Assembly (NCBI RefSeq): GCF_001598555.1
Contig: NZ_BCZE01000034.1
Location: 31,998-95,997 of the forward strand
Direction: 5' to 3'
Source of the DNA: Novosphingobium rosa NBRC 15208
GTDB taxonomy: Bacteria; Pseudomonadota; Alphaproteobacteria; Sphingomonadales; Sphingomonadaceae
Length of the DNA: 64,000 nt
In this document: one piece after another, positions 1-10,290 of the stretch
Position numbering within the stretch: position 1 is the stretch's first letter
Layout of the letters: each line of letters starts with the position of its first letter
Position numbers and translations under genes: made by a program
Notes under the pieces: generated by a model
The model's database searches: none
Told to the model about the DNA's origin: nothing
The model's input: the letters and a program-made list of their open reading frames with translations, nothing else

Positions 1-1
1 T

Positions 2-587
<586 letters not shown>

Positions 588-693
588 GGGGAGCGCTGCG
601 ATGACAACGCCCTCGGGTATGGACCTGCGGCGGCTTCGAGCCGTCCCGCTGGTATCGGCTCAAGGACGTCAGGGCGGTGCCAGGAGACGCGGC

Positions 694-1281
694 GTGACTG
701 AAGTTGAAGGATTTTCTCGCAGAATGGTTCTGGCATCCACGGCCTTGGCTGCATTTGCCGGAACCAATGCCTGCGCGCAAAATGGAGGAGCAAGTCGCAT
801 GAGCCAAGGCAAGATGCTGGTGGCCTATCTTTCCCGTTCGGGCAACACGCGGGTGATTGCCGGCACATTGCATCGCCTCCTTGGTGCGGAACTCTTCGAG
901 ATTCGCCCCGCGACACCCTATCCAGAGGACTATGAGCAAAACGTGGCACAGGCCGCGCAGGAGCGCGATCGTGGCTATGAGCCCAGCCTCGCGAGTGAGG
1001 TCGCTGACTTCGCCTCGTTCGACGAGATTTTCCTCGGCTTTCCTGTGTGGGGTGAAACCACACCGCCTCCGATCCGTTCGTTTCTGAAAAGCCATGACTG
1101 GAAGGGCAAGGTCATTCGCCCCTTCATCACCCATGGAGGCTACGGCGTTGGCGAAAGCCTGTCGGTGCTCACACGTCACACGCCGGGTGCCAAAATCGAA
1201 AAGCCGTTCGTTGTGGAGGCTGACCAGGAACGGCGCACACTCAATCAGGTCAAGGACTGGCTTGGCCAGGCGAAAGGATAA
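694..1281 (+). CDS. Flavodoxin-family protein with Tat-type leader
   Basis: I chose the GTG at 694 because CAGGAGA lies seven bases upstream; an in-frame ATG at 601 would add 31 residues that look non-coding. The product is 195 residues. The N-terminus carries SRRM followed by a hydrophobic Ala-rich stretch ending near ACAQ, which looks like a twin-arginine export signal. The mature part starts with a beta strand and the loop YLSRSGNTR, the FMN-phosphate-binding loop of flavodoxins, and later has GFPVWGETTPPPIRSFL, typical of the flavodoxin_4 group. It sits between two aldo/keto reductases and ends four bases before the next start. Tat export would fit a protein that folds around FMN before transport. 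If the leader is not functional it would be a cytoplasmic electron carrier or quinone-reductase-like protein. Confidence 0.8.
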   Translation: MTEVEGFSRRMVLASTALAAFAGTNACAQNGGASRMSQGKMLVAYLSRSGNTRVIAGTLHRLLGAELFEIRPATPYPEDYEQNVAQAAQERDRGYEPSLASEVADFASFDEIFLGFPVWGETTPPPIRSFLKSHDWKGKVIRPFITHGGYGVGESLSVLTRHTPGAKIEKPFVVEADQERRTLNQVKDWLGQAKG

Positions 1282-2277
<996 letters not shown>

Positions 2278-2341
2278 CGACTGGATGCTAATCCTGACGT
2301 TTGACTCCGGGTGGCTTGTTCGCGTCTCTTCGGTCAGGGAG

Positions 2342-2373
2342 GCCGCGATTCCAATCATGGAATCGCGGCTTTA
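2342..2373 (+). terminator. Rho-independent terminator of the aldo/keto reductase operon
   Basis: A perfect 12-bp stem (GCCGCGATTCCA with TGGAATCGCGGC) closes a four-base ATCA loop and is followed by TTTA. It lies 65 bases after the reductase stop and would end the plus-strand operon. Confidence 0.75.
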
Positions 2374-2788
2374 TCCATCTTTGTTCAGACCATCCCGGCG
2401 GCACTCAGCCAGTTTCTTCATACCGGGTGCGCCGCGATGGCCCGCGGCGCTTTCGGCGATCCGCATGCCTATAGCGCTGCCCTTGATAGGTGGAACATTG
2501 ACGAAGCTTGCCGTGCGACCGATCCCCCGTTGGGAAAGCGCGATGGTGTGGATCGCGGAGTGATGCTGCCTGCATTGCAAAGCCCCATAGAGGCTGACAT
2601 AGCAGACCCTATTACCCAGCGCGGGACAAGGCCCAAAAGCCAGTCGCCCGGCCTTCTGATGGCGGAGGAGGCCGCGACGCCGTGCTCCGTTTCGAACACA
2701 AGCCAGGCCTGCGCCTGAAGGATCAGTCCCATCACCACGACGTCCAGGCCAAGACCTATCGCGCGGTAGCTATGGTCATCGCCTTTCC
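2374..2788. other. Non-coding gap between converging operons
   Basis: Open frames exist on both strands here (for example 2311-2718 plus and 2469-2738 minus), but their predicted proteins have no recognisable fold, no RBS and odd composition. They may be decayed remnants. I see no supported gene. The gap separates the plus-strand reductase operon from the end of the minus-strand ETF operon. Confidence 0.5.
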
Positions 2789-3718
2789 TTACAGGCTTGC
2801 CGTCAAGGCCGGCACAGCCTCGAACAGATCGGCCACCAGAGCGATGTCGGCGATCTGGAAGATCGGCGCCTCTTCATCCTTGTTGATCGCCACGATGATC
2901 TTGCTGTCCTTCATGCCCGCCAGATGCTGGATCGCCCCGGAGATGCCCACGGCGATATAGACCTCCGGCGCGACGATCTTGCCCGTCTGGCCCACCTGAC
3001 AGTCATTGGGGGCGTAACCGGCATCCACCGCCGCGCGCGATGCGCCCACGGCCGCGCCTAGCCTGTCGGCCAGGGGGAAGAGCACCTGTTCGAAGGTCGG
3101 CGCATCCTTCAGCGCCCGCCCACCCGAGACCACCACGCGCGCGCTGGTCAGTTCGGGGCGCTCGCTTGTGGCGACCTCGGCACCGATAAAGCTGGACTGG
3201 CCGCGATCGCCCGTGGTGCCGATGGTCTCGATCTGCGCCGATCCTGCGTCTCCCGCTTTGGCGAAAGCCGTGCCGCGCACGGTGATCACCAGCTTGGCGT
3301 CGCTGCTTTCCACCGTGGCGATGGCGTTGCCCGCATAGATGGGGCGGGTAAAACGCTTCGGCCCCTCGACGCTGAGGATTTCCGAGATTTGTGCCACATC
3401 CAGCAAGGCCGCCACGCGCGGCGCGATGTTCTTGCCGGTGGTGGTCGCCGGGGCGACAAAGGCGTCATGATCCGCCATCAGCCCGAGGATAAGCGGCGCC
3501 ACATTCTCCGCCAGCCCATGGGCATAGGCGGCATCATCGGCCACCAGCACCTTCGCCACGCCCGAGATCATGGCCGCCGCCTGCGCCACGCCAGCGACAC
3601 CAGACCCTGCCACCAGCACATGCACCGCGCCCAGCTGCGCCGCAGCGGTGACGGCATTGCGCGTGGCGTCTTTCAACACGGCCCCATCATGGTCGGCCCA
3701 TACCAAAATTTGCGCCAT
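2789..3718 (-). CDS. etfA: Electron transfer flavoprotein alpha subunit
   Basis: The 309-residue product is the FAD-binding subunit of ETF, which takes electrons from acyl-CoA dehydrogenases and passes them to ETF:ubiquinone oxidoreductase. The start [12 protein letters not shown] is chosen because the ATG at 3718 follows the etfB stop after one base. The C-terminal half has the conserved FAD-domain signatures [10 protein letters not shown] and [33 protein letters not shown], a near-canonical EtfA pattern, and ends [10 protein letters not shown]. It is the last gene of a beta-oxidation operon, so it probably serves the acyl-CoA dehydrogenase at 7765. Size and motifs are typical. Confidence 0.97.
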   Translation of the reverse strand: MAQILVWADHDGAVLKDATRNAVTAAAQLGAVHVLVAGSGVAGVAQAAAMISGVAKVLVADDAAYAHGLAENVAPLILGLMADHDAFVAPATTTGKNIAPRVAALLDVAQISEILSVEGPKRFTRPIYAGNAIATVESSDAKLVITVRGTAFAKAGDAGSAQIETIGTTGDRGQSSFIGAEVATSERPELTSARVVVSGGRALKDAPTFEQVLFPLADRLGAAVGASRAAVDAGYAPNDCQVGQTGKIVAPEVYIAVGISGAIQHLAGMKDSKIIVAINKDEEAPIFQIADIALVADLFEAVPALTASL

Positions 3719-3719
3719 C

Positions 3720-4466
3720 TTATGCGACTCCCAATTCCCTGAGTTTGACCACCAGCCCTGCGACATCGGCCACCCTGATCCCGGCCCCCCGCACCGCAGG
3801 TTCGGAAACCTTGAGCGTGGTGAGGCGTGGCGTGACGTCCACGCCGTAATCGGCAGGCGTCTTGGTGGCCAAAGGCTTGGACTTGGCCTTCATGATCCCC
3901 GGCAGGCTGGCATAGCGCGGCTCGTTGAGGCGCAGATCGGTGGTGACGATGGCGGGCAAGGAAAGCCGCAAGGTCTCCAGCCCGCCATCGACCTCACGCG
4001 TCACCAGCACATGATCGCCCTCGACCACCAGCTTGCTGGCAAAGGTGCCCTGAGGGCGGCCCAGCAGCGCGGCCAGCATCTGGCCCACCTGGTTGCTGTC
4101 ATCATCGATGGCCTGCTTGCCCAGCAGGATCAGCCCGGGGGCCTCATCATCGGCGATCACCTGCAGGATCTTGGCGATGGCCAGCGGCTCGACCTCGGTG
4201 TCGCACTGCACCAGAATGGCCCGGTCCGCCCCCATCGCCAGCGCCGTGCGCAGCACATCCTGCGCCTTGGCCTGGCCGACCGAGACCACCAGCACCTCGC
4301 TGGCGATGCCCTGTTCCTTAAGCCGCACCGCTTCCTCGACAGCGATTTCGTCGAAGGGGTTGAGGCTCATCTTGGCATTGGCCAGATCCACGCCCGACCC
4401 ATCCGCCTTCACGCGCGGCTTCACATTGTAATCAAGCACCCGCTTGACCGGCACCATAATCTTCAT
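3720..4466 (-). CDS. etfB: Electron transfer flavoprotein beta subunit
   Basis: This 248-residue protein is the AMP-binding partner of EtfA. It starts [20 protein letters not shown] and contains [16 protein letters not shown], the AMP-binding stretch, and [30 protein letters not shown], the EtfB signature around the recognition loop for the dehydrogenase. Its stop is one base from the etfA start, indicating translational coupling of the two subunits. Upstream lies the thiolase gene after 15 bases. The normal length is about 250 residues, so the protein is intact. Confidence 0.97.
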   Translation of the reverse strand: MKIMVPVKRVLDYNVKPRVKADGSGVDLANAKMSLNPFDEIAVEEAVRLKEQGIASEVLVVSVGQAKAQDVLRTALAMGADRAILVQCDTEVEPLAIAKILQVIADDEAPGLILLGKQAIDDDSNQVGQMLAALLGRPQGTFASKLVVEGDHVLVTREVDGGLETLRLSLPAIVTTDLRLNEPRYASLPGIMKAKSKPLATKTPADYGVDVTPRLTTLKVSEPAVRGAGIRVADVAGLVVKLRELGVA

Positions 4467-4481
4467 GACGCAGCTCCCCGC

Positions 4482-5660
4482 TTATACCGCCTCGACAATC
4501 AGCGCGATGCCCTGACCGCCGCCGATGCACATGGTGGCCAGCCCATAGCGCCCGCCGACGCGATGCAGCTCATGCACCAGCTTGGTGGCGATGATCGCGC
4601 CTGTCGCGCCGATGGGATGGCCCAGCGAAATGCCGCTTCCATTGGGATTCACCTTCGCCGGATCGAAGCCCAATTCGCGCGAGACGGCGCAGGCCTGAGC
4701 GGCAAAGGCCTCGTTGGATTCGATCACATCGATATCACCGATGGTGAGGCCAGCCTTGGCCAGGGCATTGCGCGTGGCGGGCACCGGGCCGATGCCCATA
4801 TGCGAGGGCTCCACGCCCGCATGACCATAAGCGACAATGCGGGCCAGGGGCGTGAGAGCAAGGGCATGAACCGATGCTTCACTGGCCAGCACCACCGCAC
4901 CCGCACCGTCGTTGATGCCGCTGGCATTGCCCGCCGTCACGGTGCCCTCTTTCTTGAACACTGGCTTGAGCTTGCCAAAATTCTCCGCCGATGCATCGTG
5001 GCGGACATATTCGTCTGTGTCGAAGATCGTAAGGCCTTTGCGGCTCTTGATTTCGATTGGGACGATTTGACCGGCAAAACGACCTTCCTTGATGGCATGG
5101 GCGGCGCGCTGCTGGCTTTCCAGCGCCAGCGCATCCTGATCCTCGCGAGAAATGCCATAGCGCTCGGCAACGTTCTCGGCGGTGATGCCCATGTGGATCG
5201 CCTCGAAGGGATCGGTCAGCGCGCCGACCAGCCCATCCAACATGGCTGCGTCGCCCATCTTCTGGCCCCAGCGCATGGCAGGGGCGAAATAGGGCGCCCG
5301 GCTCATCACTTCGGCACCGGCACCCACAGCCAGATGATGGTCGCCCAGCATGATCGACTGGGCCGCTGAAACGATGGCCTGCATCCCGGAGCCGCACAGG
5401 CGGTTGACCGTATGCGCGGGGCTTTCCTTGGGAATACCGGCAAGGATTGCCGCAACCCTCGCGGCATAGGCATCGCGGGGTTCGGTGTGGATGACATTGC
5501 CAAGCACGAAGCTTTCGATGTCACCTGGAGCAAGGCCTGCACGCTCGATGGCGGCGCGCGTGACCAGCGCAGCCAGCTCTCCTGGTTTCTGGTCCTTGAG
5601 CGCTCCGCCGAAGCTGCCGATCGGGGCGCGGGCCGCGCCAACGATATAGACGGTCGTCAT
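4482..5660 (-). CDS. Acetyl-CoA acetyltransferase (thiolase)
   Basis: The 392-residue enzyme cleaves 3-ketoacyl-CoA with CoA, or condenses two acetyl-CoA. The ATG at 5660 ([15 protein letters not shown]) has CAGGAGAG upstream; a longer frame adds 15 unlike residues. The acyl-accepting Cys is Cys89 in [10 protein letters not shown]. The catalytic His lies in [13 protein letters not shown] and the second Cys in TMCIGGGQG. The length and GGG(Q)G ending match biosynthetic/degradative class II thiolases (AtoB/PhaA/BktB type). In this operon, between a hydratase/dehydrogenase fusion and ETF, it most likely performs the last beta-oxidation step. Confidence 0.95.
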   Translation of the reverse strand: MTTVYIVGAARAPIGSFGGALKDQKPGELAALVTRAAIERAGLAPGDIESFVLGNVIHTEPRDAYAARVAAILAGIPKESPAHTVNRLCGSGMQAIVSAAQSIMLGDHHLAVGAGAEVMSRAPYFAPAMRWGQKMGDAAMLDGLVGALTDPFEAIHMGITAENVAERYGISREDQDALALESQQRAAHAIKEGRFAGQIVPIEIKSRKGLTIFDTDEYVRHDASAENFGKLKPVFKKEGTVTAGNASGINDGAGAVVLASEASVHALALTPLARIVAYGHAGVEPSHMGIGPVPATRNALAKAGLTIGDIDVIESNEAFAAQACAVSRELGFDPAKVNPNGSGISLGHPIGATGAIIATKLVHELHRVGGRYGLATMCIGGGQGIALIVEAV

Positions 5661-5676
5661 GCTACTCTCCTGATAT

Positions 5677-7746
5677 TTATGCGTTAAGCGTCGAGAAAGC
5701 GGCATCCTTGTCCGCCATGGTTGCGATCAGCGGAGCCGGAGCCCATGCCCAGCCATTGCGCCCCGCCGCCAAAGCGGCGATGCGTCGCGCCAGTTCAGGC
5801 GCGCCGATGCGGTCGGCTTGAAACAGCGGGCCACCCCTTTCCCTCGCAAAGCCGTAGCCATGCAGGAAGACCATATCGACATCGACCGGGCGGTAGGCGA
5901 TCCCTTCGCCCACGATCCGCAGCCCCTCGTTGATAAGGGCGAGCAGGCAGCGTTCGACGATCTCCTCATCGCTGATGGCGCGGCGGGTCAGGCCGATCTC
6001 GGCGGAATAGTCGAGGATCAACGCTTCGATCTCGGGATCGGGTGAGGGCAAGCGGCCATCGGCATACAGATAGATGCCCTTGCCGGTCTTCTGCCCAAAA
6101 CGGCCCAGCGCACAGATACGGTCGATCACGCCGGAATACGGTCGGTCAGGCTGCTCTGTGGCGCGGCGCTGGCGGATCGCCCAGCCGATGTCCTGCCCCA
6201 CCAGATCCATCGTGCGGCACGGCCCCATGGCAAAGCCCCAGCGCTCCAGCGCGGTGTCGATCTGCTGGGGCAGGGCACCTTCCTCCAGCAGGAACCAGAC
6301 CTGCCGCAAATATTCCTCGAACATGCGATTGCCGATAAAACCGTCACATACGCCCGAGACGACTGCCACCTTGCCAAGCCTTTTGCCGAGCGCCATGGCG
6401 GTGGCCAGCACATCGGGCGCGGTCTTTGCGCCCCGCACCACCTCCAGCAGCCGCATGATGTTGGCTGGCGAGAAGAAATGCAGGCCGACAACGCGCGAAG
6501 GATCGGCCACGGCGTCCGCGATGCGGTCAAGATCGAGCGTGGAGGTGTTGCTGGCAAGAATGGCGTCGGGCCTTACGACGGTCTCGACGGCTTGCAGCAC
6601 TGCGGTCTTCACCGCCATCTCCTCAAACACCGCCTCGATCACCAGATCGACCGGACCCAGAGCCTCATAGGCTGTGGCTCCGGTGAAGCGCGCGAGGCGG
6701 GCATCAGCTTCATCGGCGCTGATGCGCCGCTTCTCGACATCGCGTGCCAGCGACTTGCCGATGATGTTCTGCGCGCGGGCCAGCGCGTCCTCGCGCAGTT
6801 CCACCATGGTGACGGTCAGACCGGCGTTCAGCAAGGCGATGGCAATTCCGGTGCCCATGGTGCCGCCGCCGATGACGCCAACAGCCTCGATGGGGCGCAA
6901 GGGCAGATCGCGCGGCAGGCCGGGAATCCGTGCCGCCTGCCGTTCGCCCAGAAAGGCGTGACGCAGCGCCCCTGAGGCTTCGCTGAGGAGCAAGGCGGCA
7001 AAGACACCGGCCTCATAGGCAAGACCCGCGCAGAGGTCCGACGTGATGTTTTCGACGCAGTCGACAATGGTCTGCGGGGCGTTGCCCAGCGTGGTACGGA
7101 GACTGCCCCGCGCAGCCGTAACAGCGTTGGCCAGATCGTTGGGGGGAGGAAGCTCTCCCGTCCGGCGAGCGGGAAGGGCGGCATCGCCGCCAAAGTCCAG
7201 AGCCGCGGCGACGACATCGCCGTCGACGACCTTGTCCACCAGACCCAACGTCTTGGCACGCGCAGCCTGGATGGGCTTCCCAGAGAGCATGATCTCCAGC
7301 GCCGGACCGGCGCCGATCAGGCGGGGAAGCCGCTGGGTGCCTCCAGCGCCGGGCACAAGTCCCAGCGAAACTTCGGGCAGGCCCAGGCGCGCGGCGCGAT
7401 GCGCGACACGGTAATGGCCGGCAAGCGCAAGTTCGAGGCCGCCGCCGAGCGCCGCGCCATGAATGGCCATGATGACGGGCTTGGGCGAGGCTTCGATCCG
7501 GTTGACAAGGTCGCGCAAATCGACCGCGATGTTGCGCCGCGCAAACTCCGTGATGTCTGCGCCGCAGCAGAAGAATGAGCCGGCGCCGGCGATCACAATG
7601 ACCGAGCAGGTGGCATCCTGTAAGCCCGCCTCAAAAGCCTCAAGGATCGATCGGACATGCCCATTGGCGACGGAAAGGGCATTGACCGCGCCGTTTTCCA
7701 TGGTCAGCAGCAGGGTCGCGCCGTGACGGGTAGCAACAACACTCAT
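5677..7746 (-). CDS. Bifunctional enoyl-CoA hydratase / 3-hydroxyacyl-CoA dehydrogenase (FadB/FadJ-like)
   Basis: This is a 689-residue fusion. Residues 1-190 form a crotonase domain with the oxyanion-hole pattern IHGAALGGGLELALAGHYR and PEVSLGLVPGAGGTQRLPRL. From about residue 290 the Rossmann motif VIGGGTMGTGIAIAL begins the NAD-dependent 3-hydroxyacyl-CoA dehydrogenase domain, which includes HFFSPANIMRLLEVV and the C-terminal helical repeats. It catalyses hydration of trans-2-enoyl-CoA and oxidation of the 3-hydroxyacyl-CoA. It lies between the acyl-CoA dehydrogenase and the thiolase with 16-18 base gaps, so all are co-expressed. The length is close to alphaproteobacterial FadJ-type proteins. 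Confidence 0.95.
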   Translation of the reverse strand: MSVVATRHGATLLLTMENGAVNALSVANGHVRSILEAFEAGLQDATCSVIVIAGAGSFFCCGADITEFARRNIAVDLRDLVNRIEASPKPVIMAIHGAALGGGLELALAGHYRVAHRAARLGLPEVSLGLVPGAGGTQRLPRLIGAGPALEIMLSGKPIQAARAKTLGLVDKVVDGDVVAAALDFGGDAALPARRTGELPPPNDLANAVTAARGSLRTTLGNAPQTIVDCVENITSDLCAGLAYEAGVFAALLLSEASGALRHAFLGERQAARIPGLPRDLPLRPIEAVGVIGGGTMGTGIAIALLNAGLTVTMVELREDALARAQNIIGKSLARDVEKRRISADEADARLARFTGATAYEALGPVDLVIEAVFEEMAVKTAVLQAVETVVRPDAILASNTSTLDLDRIADAVADPSRVVGLHFFSPANIMRLLEVVRGAKTAPDVLATAMALGKRLGKVAVVSGVCDGFIGNRMFEEYLRQVWFLLEEGALPQQIDTALERWGFAMGPCRTMDLVGQDIGWAIRQRRATEQPDRPYSGVIDRICALGRFGQKTGKGIYLYADGRLPSPDPEIEALILDYSAEIGLTRRAISDEEIVERCLLALINEGLRIVGEGIAYRPVDVDMVFLHGYGFARERGGPLFQADRIGAPELARRIAALAAGRNGWAWAPAPLIATMADKDAAFSTLNA

Positions 7747-7764
7747 GATGAATTCTCCGATGGA

Positions 7765-9504
7765 TCAAAATGCCTCGGCGGGCAGCAGGAACAGCGACGC
7801 TGACCCGGCAGAGAGCTTCGCCGCCAGACCTTCCGCCTGGGGAAGGATGCGGCGAACATAGAACTGGGCGACGGCACGCTTGGCAGTATGCTGCGGCGTA
7901 TCACCGGGCACGGCCGCCATACGGGCCCACATCCACCCCATTGCCACCAGCGCGAAGAGGCGAAGATAATCCACCGCCGCACCGCTTGCTTCCTCGGCAT
8001 CCGCGTCCTTGAGGGCTGCGGTGGCGTCACGCAGAAGCGCCAGTGCCTGACCGACCGCGGCAGCGACCTCGCCGACATCTCCCGCTGCCGCGGCGAGATC
8101 GGTGTCGATCCGCGCAAAGAAGTCTGCGACGACCTTGCCGTCGTCCATCCCAAGCTTGCGGCCCACAAGGTCAATGGCCTGCACGCCATTGGTGCCCTCG
8201 TAGATCTGGGCGATGCGAGCATCACGGACGAATTGCTCCATCCCCCATTCACGGATGTAGCCATGGCCGCCAAAGACCTGCTGAGCCTGGACGGCGCCTT
8301 CAAAGCCCAGATCGGTGAAGCCCGCCTTGATCACCGGCGTCAGCAGCGCGACCAAGGCGTCCGATCTCGCGCGCTCTGCGGCATCGGCGTGGCGCTGCGC
8401 GCGGTCGAGATGCAGCGCGGTCCAGCCGGCCAGAGCGCGCCCGCCCTCGACGAAACTGCGCACCTCCAGCAGCATGCGGCGCACATCGCCATGTTCGATA
8501 ATCGGTACGCAGCTGCGCTTACCGTCGGCGCTCCGGCCCTGCAGGCGCTCGCGCGCATAGGCGGCGGCTTGGCTGTAGGCGCCGCCTGCCTGGCCCAAGC
8601 CCTGAATGCCCACCATCAGCCTTTCGGCGTTCATCATGGTAAACATGGCGGCGAGGCCCCGGTTGGGCTCACCCACGAGCCAGCCGATGGCACCATCGTA
8701 ATTCATCACGCAGGTCGGCTGGGCATGGATGCCCATCTTCTTTTCCAGCGCGCCCACCGACAGCGTGTTACGCAGCGTATGGCCGCCTGATGTATCGGGC
8801 AGGAATTTTGGCACGAGAAACAGGCTGATACCCTTCACCCCTGCCGGAGCATCGGGCAGGCGCGCCAGCACCAGATGCACCACGTTGCCGCCAAAATCAT
8901 GATCGCCCGAAGAGATGAAAATCTTCGTTCCGGTGACGGCGAAGCGATCCTCGCTCAGAGGCTCCGCCTTGGTCTTGAGCAGGGCCAGATCGGTGCCGGC
9001 ACCGCTTTCCGTCAGGGCCATGGCACCGGTCCAGGCGCCGCTGGTGAGATGGGGTAGATAGGTGGCTTTGAGGTCATCGCGGGCATGGGCGGCAATGGCT
9101 TCGGCGGCGCCGCGCGTCAGGCCGGCGAAGAGCCCGAAGGACATGTTTGTCGCCGAGAGCATCTCGTCGAGCCAGAGCTGAAGGATAAAGGGCAACCCTT
9201 GCCCGCCAAATTCGGGATGGGCCGACAGCGAGGTCCAGCCGGCCTCGGTGAACCCATGCCAAGCCTGAGCGAAGCCCGGAGGGGTGATGACCTCTCCGTC
9301 CTTGAGCGAACAGCCGTGTTCGTCACCCTCGCGGTTAATCGGCTGAAGGCGCTCGGCACAATAACGTCCAGCTTCTTCCAGGACTGCTTCGGCAAGGGTT
9401 GCGTCAACCTCAATGCCCAACTCACCCATGGCTTCGTCGAAGTTCAGAACCTCGCCGAGCAGGAAACGGTAATCCTCAATGGGGGGCTGGTAGGGCTGCA
9501 TCAT
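7765..9504 (-). CDS. Acyl-CoA dehydrogenase with C-terminal extension (DmdC-like size class)
   Basis: The 579-residue flavoprotein oxidises an acyl-CoA to the trans-2-enoyl-CoA and passes electrons to ETF. Two adjacent ATGs at 9504 and 9501 follow GGAGAGGAACG, so the start is one of them. Typical segments are AMALTESGAGTDLALLKTKA (substrate/FAD loop), KIFISSGDHDFGGN, and QVFGGHGYIREWGMEQFVRDARIAQIYEGTNGVQA (C-terminal FAD-binding region). About 600 residues with an extra C-terminal domain is characteristic of the group that includes DmdC and long-chain enzymes, but the chain length of its substrate cannot be told. It heads the operon that ends with its likely acceptor, EtfBA. Confidence 0.93.
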   Translation of the reverse strand: MMQPYQPPIEDYRFLLGEVLNFDEAMGELGIEVDATLAEAVLEEAGRYCAERLQPINREGDEHGCSLKDGEVITPPGFAQAWHGFTEAGWTSLSAHPEFGGQGLPFILQLWLDEMLSATNMSFGLFAGLTRGAAEAIAAHARDDLKATYLPHLTSGAWTGAMALTESGAGTDLALLKTKAEPLSEDRFAVTGTKIFISSGDHDFGGNVVHLVLARLPDAPAGVKGISLFLVPKFLPDTSGGHTLRNTLSVGALEKKMGIHAQPTCVMNYDGAIGWLVGEPNRGLAAMFTMMNAERLMVGIQGLGQAGGAYSQAAAYARERLQGRSADGKRSCVPIIEHGDVRRMLLEVRSFVEGGRALAGWTALHLDRAQRHADAAERARSDALVALLTPVIKAGFTDLGFEGAVQAQQVFGGHGYIREWGMEQFVRDARIAQIYEGTNGVQAIDLVGRKLGMDDGKVVADFFARIDTDLAAAAGDVGEVAAAVGQALALLRDATAALKDADAEEASGAAVDYLRLFALVAMGWMWARMAAVPGDTPQHTAKRAVAQFYVRRILPQAEGLAAKLSAGSASLFLLPAEAF

Positions 9505-9596
9505 CGTTCCTCTCCAAAGATGAGAATCGAGTACACCAAACACTTGTTACAATCAACTGTGCGACGAGTTTGCCTGCGGGAAGCGCGCCAGGCCTA

Positions 9597-10205
9597 TCAG
9601 CCGTGCCGGAAAATCAGAGCTATCTGGCGCCCGATCCCCGCAGGGGACAGGCGGCCTTCGCGATACCACGTCGAGGCATTGTTGAGCTGTGAGAGCAGCG
9701 CATTACGATAAATCGAGCGGTCCATATCTGCCGGGAGAGGCAGAGCTTCGATCAGATGGCGGAAAACGTCCTCGAAGGCATCGCGCCGAGCGATCAACTT
9801 GGCCCTTGTGGCTGGAGGAACCTCCCGGAAGTCATTCATCATCGGCAAGGTCAGCGAATCGGGATCGAGTTGTATTTGCGCAAGAGCGACGCAAGCGGCC
9901 TCAAAGCGATCCCAAGGATCAGTGTGGCGGCTGATTTCACCTTCGATGCGATGCTGGGCTGCGTCCAGAGCGCCATTGTGCAATTCGATGAAAAGCACGT
10001 CCTTCGATTTGATGTGATGATAAAGCGAGCCGCCCAACATGCCCGCTTGCTCGCCGATGTCGCGCATGGAAGTCCCGCGGTAGCCTTTTTGCGCAAAGAG
10101 TTGCGCCGCGATCTCAACGACCTGCCGCCGACGTTCGGAGCCCTTGATCTCGATTCTCGGGTCCGAAAGTTCATTGGGTACATCTTGCTTCTCAGCAGTC
10201 ATCAT
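9597..10205 (-). CDS. TetR-family transcriptional regulator
   Basis: The 202-residue protein has an N-terminal TetR helix-turn-helix at about residues 25-70: RRRQVVEIAAQLFAQKGYRG followed by TSMRDIGEQAGMLGGSLYHH. The C-terminal half is a ligand-binding helical domain of the type seen in fatty-acid and acyl-CoA responsive TetR repressors. It lies 92 bases upstream of the acyl-CoA dehydrogenase start in the same direction, so it probably controls the beta-oxidation operon, with an acyl-CoA as likely effector (inference). Two consecutive ATGs (10205, 10202) are possible starts. A long-range inverted repeat upstream (10219-10279) may be its own operator. Confidence 0.92.
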   Translation of the reverse strand: MMTAEKQDVPNELSDPRIEIKGSERRRQVVEIAAQLFAQKGYRGTSMRDIGEQAGMLGGSLYHHIKSKDVLFIELHNGALDAAQHRIEGEISRHTDPWDRFEAACVALAQIQLDPDSLTLPMMNDFREVPPATRAKLIARRDAFEDVFRHLIEALPLPADMDRSIYRNALLSQLNNASTWYREGRLSPAGIGRQIALIFRHG

Positions 10206-10218
10206 TCATCCACGGCCA

Positions 10219-10279
10219 GCTTGAGCGGGCAAAAGCAATATGGCTGTTTTCAATAAACCGCAAATTGTCCCGCTCAAGC
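10219..10279. promoter_or_regulatory. Inverted repeat upstream of the TetR gene
   Basis: GCTTGAGCGGG at 10219-10229 is repeated as its perfect reverse complement CCCGCTCAAGC at 10269-10279, with 39 bases between. It lies immediately upstream of the TetR start and ends 11 bases before the end of the hydrolase gene. The wide spacing argues against a terminator and fits two regulator half-sites or a looped structure; the role is inferred. Confidence 0.4.
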
Positions 10280-10290
10280 CATTGTGGTCA

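Noticed and set aside
2311..2738. Open frames on both strands after the first terminator
   Set aside because: No RBS, no recognisable protein and both strands open at once, as expected in GC-rich non-coding DNA.
3570..5369. A 599-codon plus-strand frame across the ETF and thiolase genes
   Set aside because: It is antisense to three well-supported genes and its sequence is His/Arg-rich shadow coding.
10219..10279. Terminator for the hydrolase at 10291
   Set aside because: The 39-base loop and lack of a T-tract do not fit a Rho-independent terminator.
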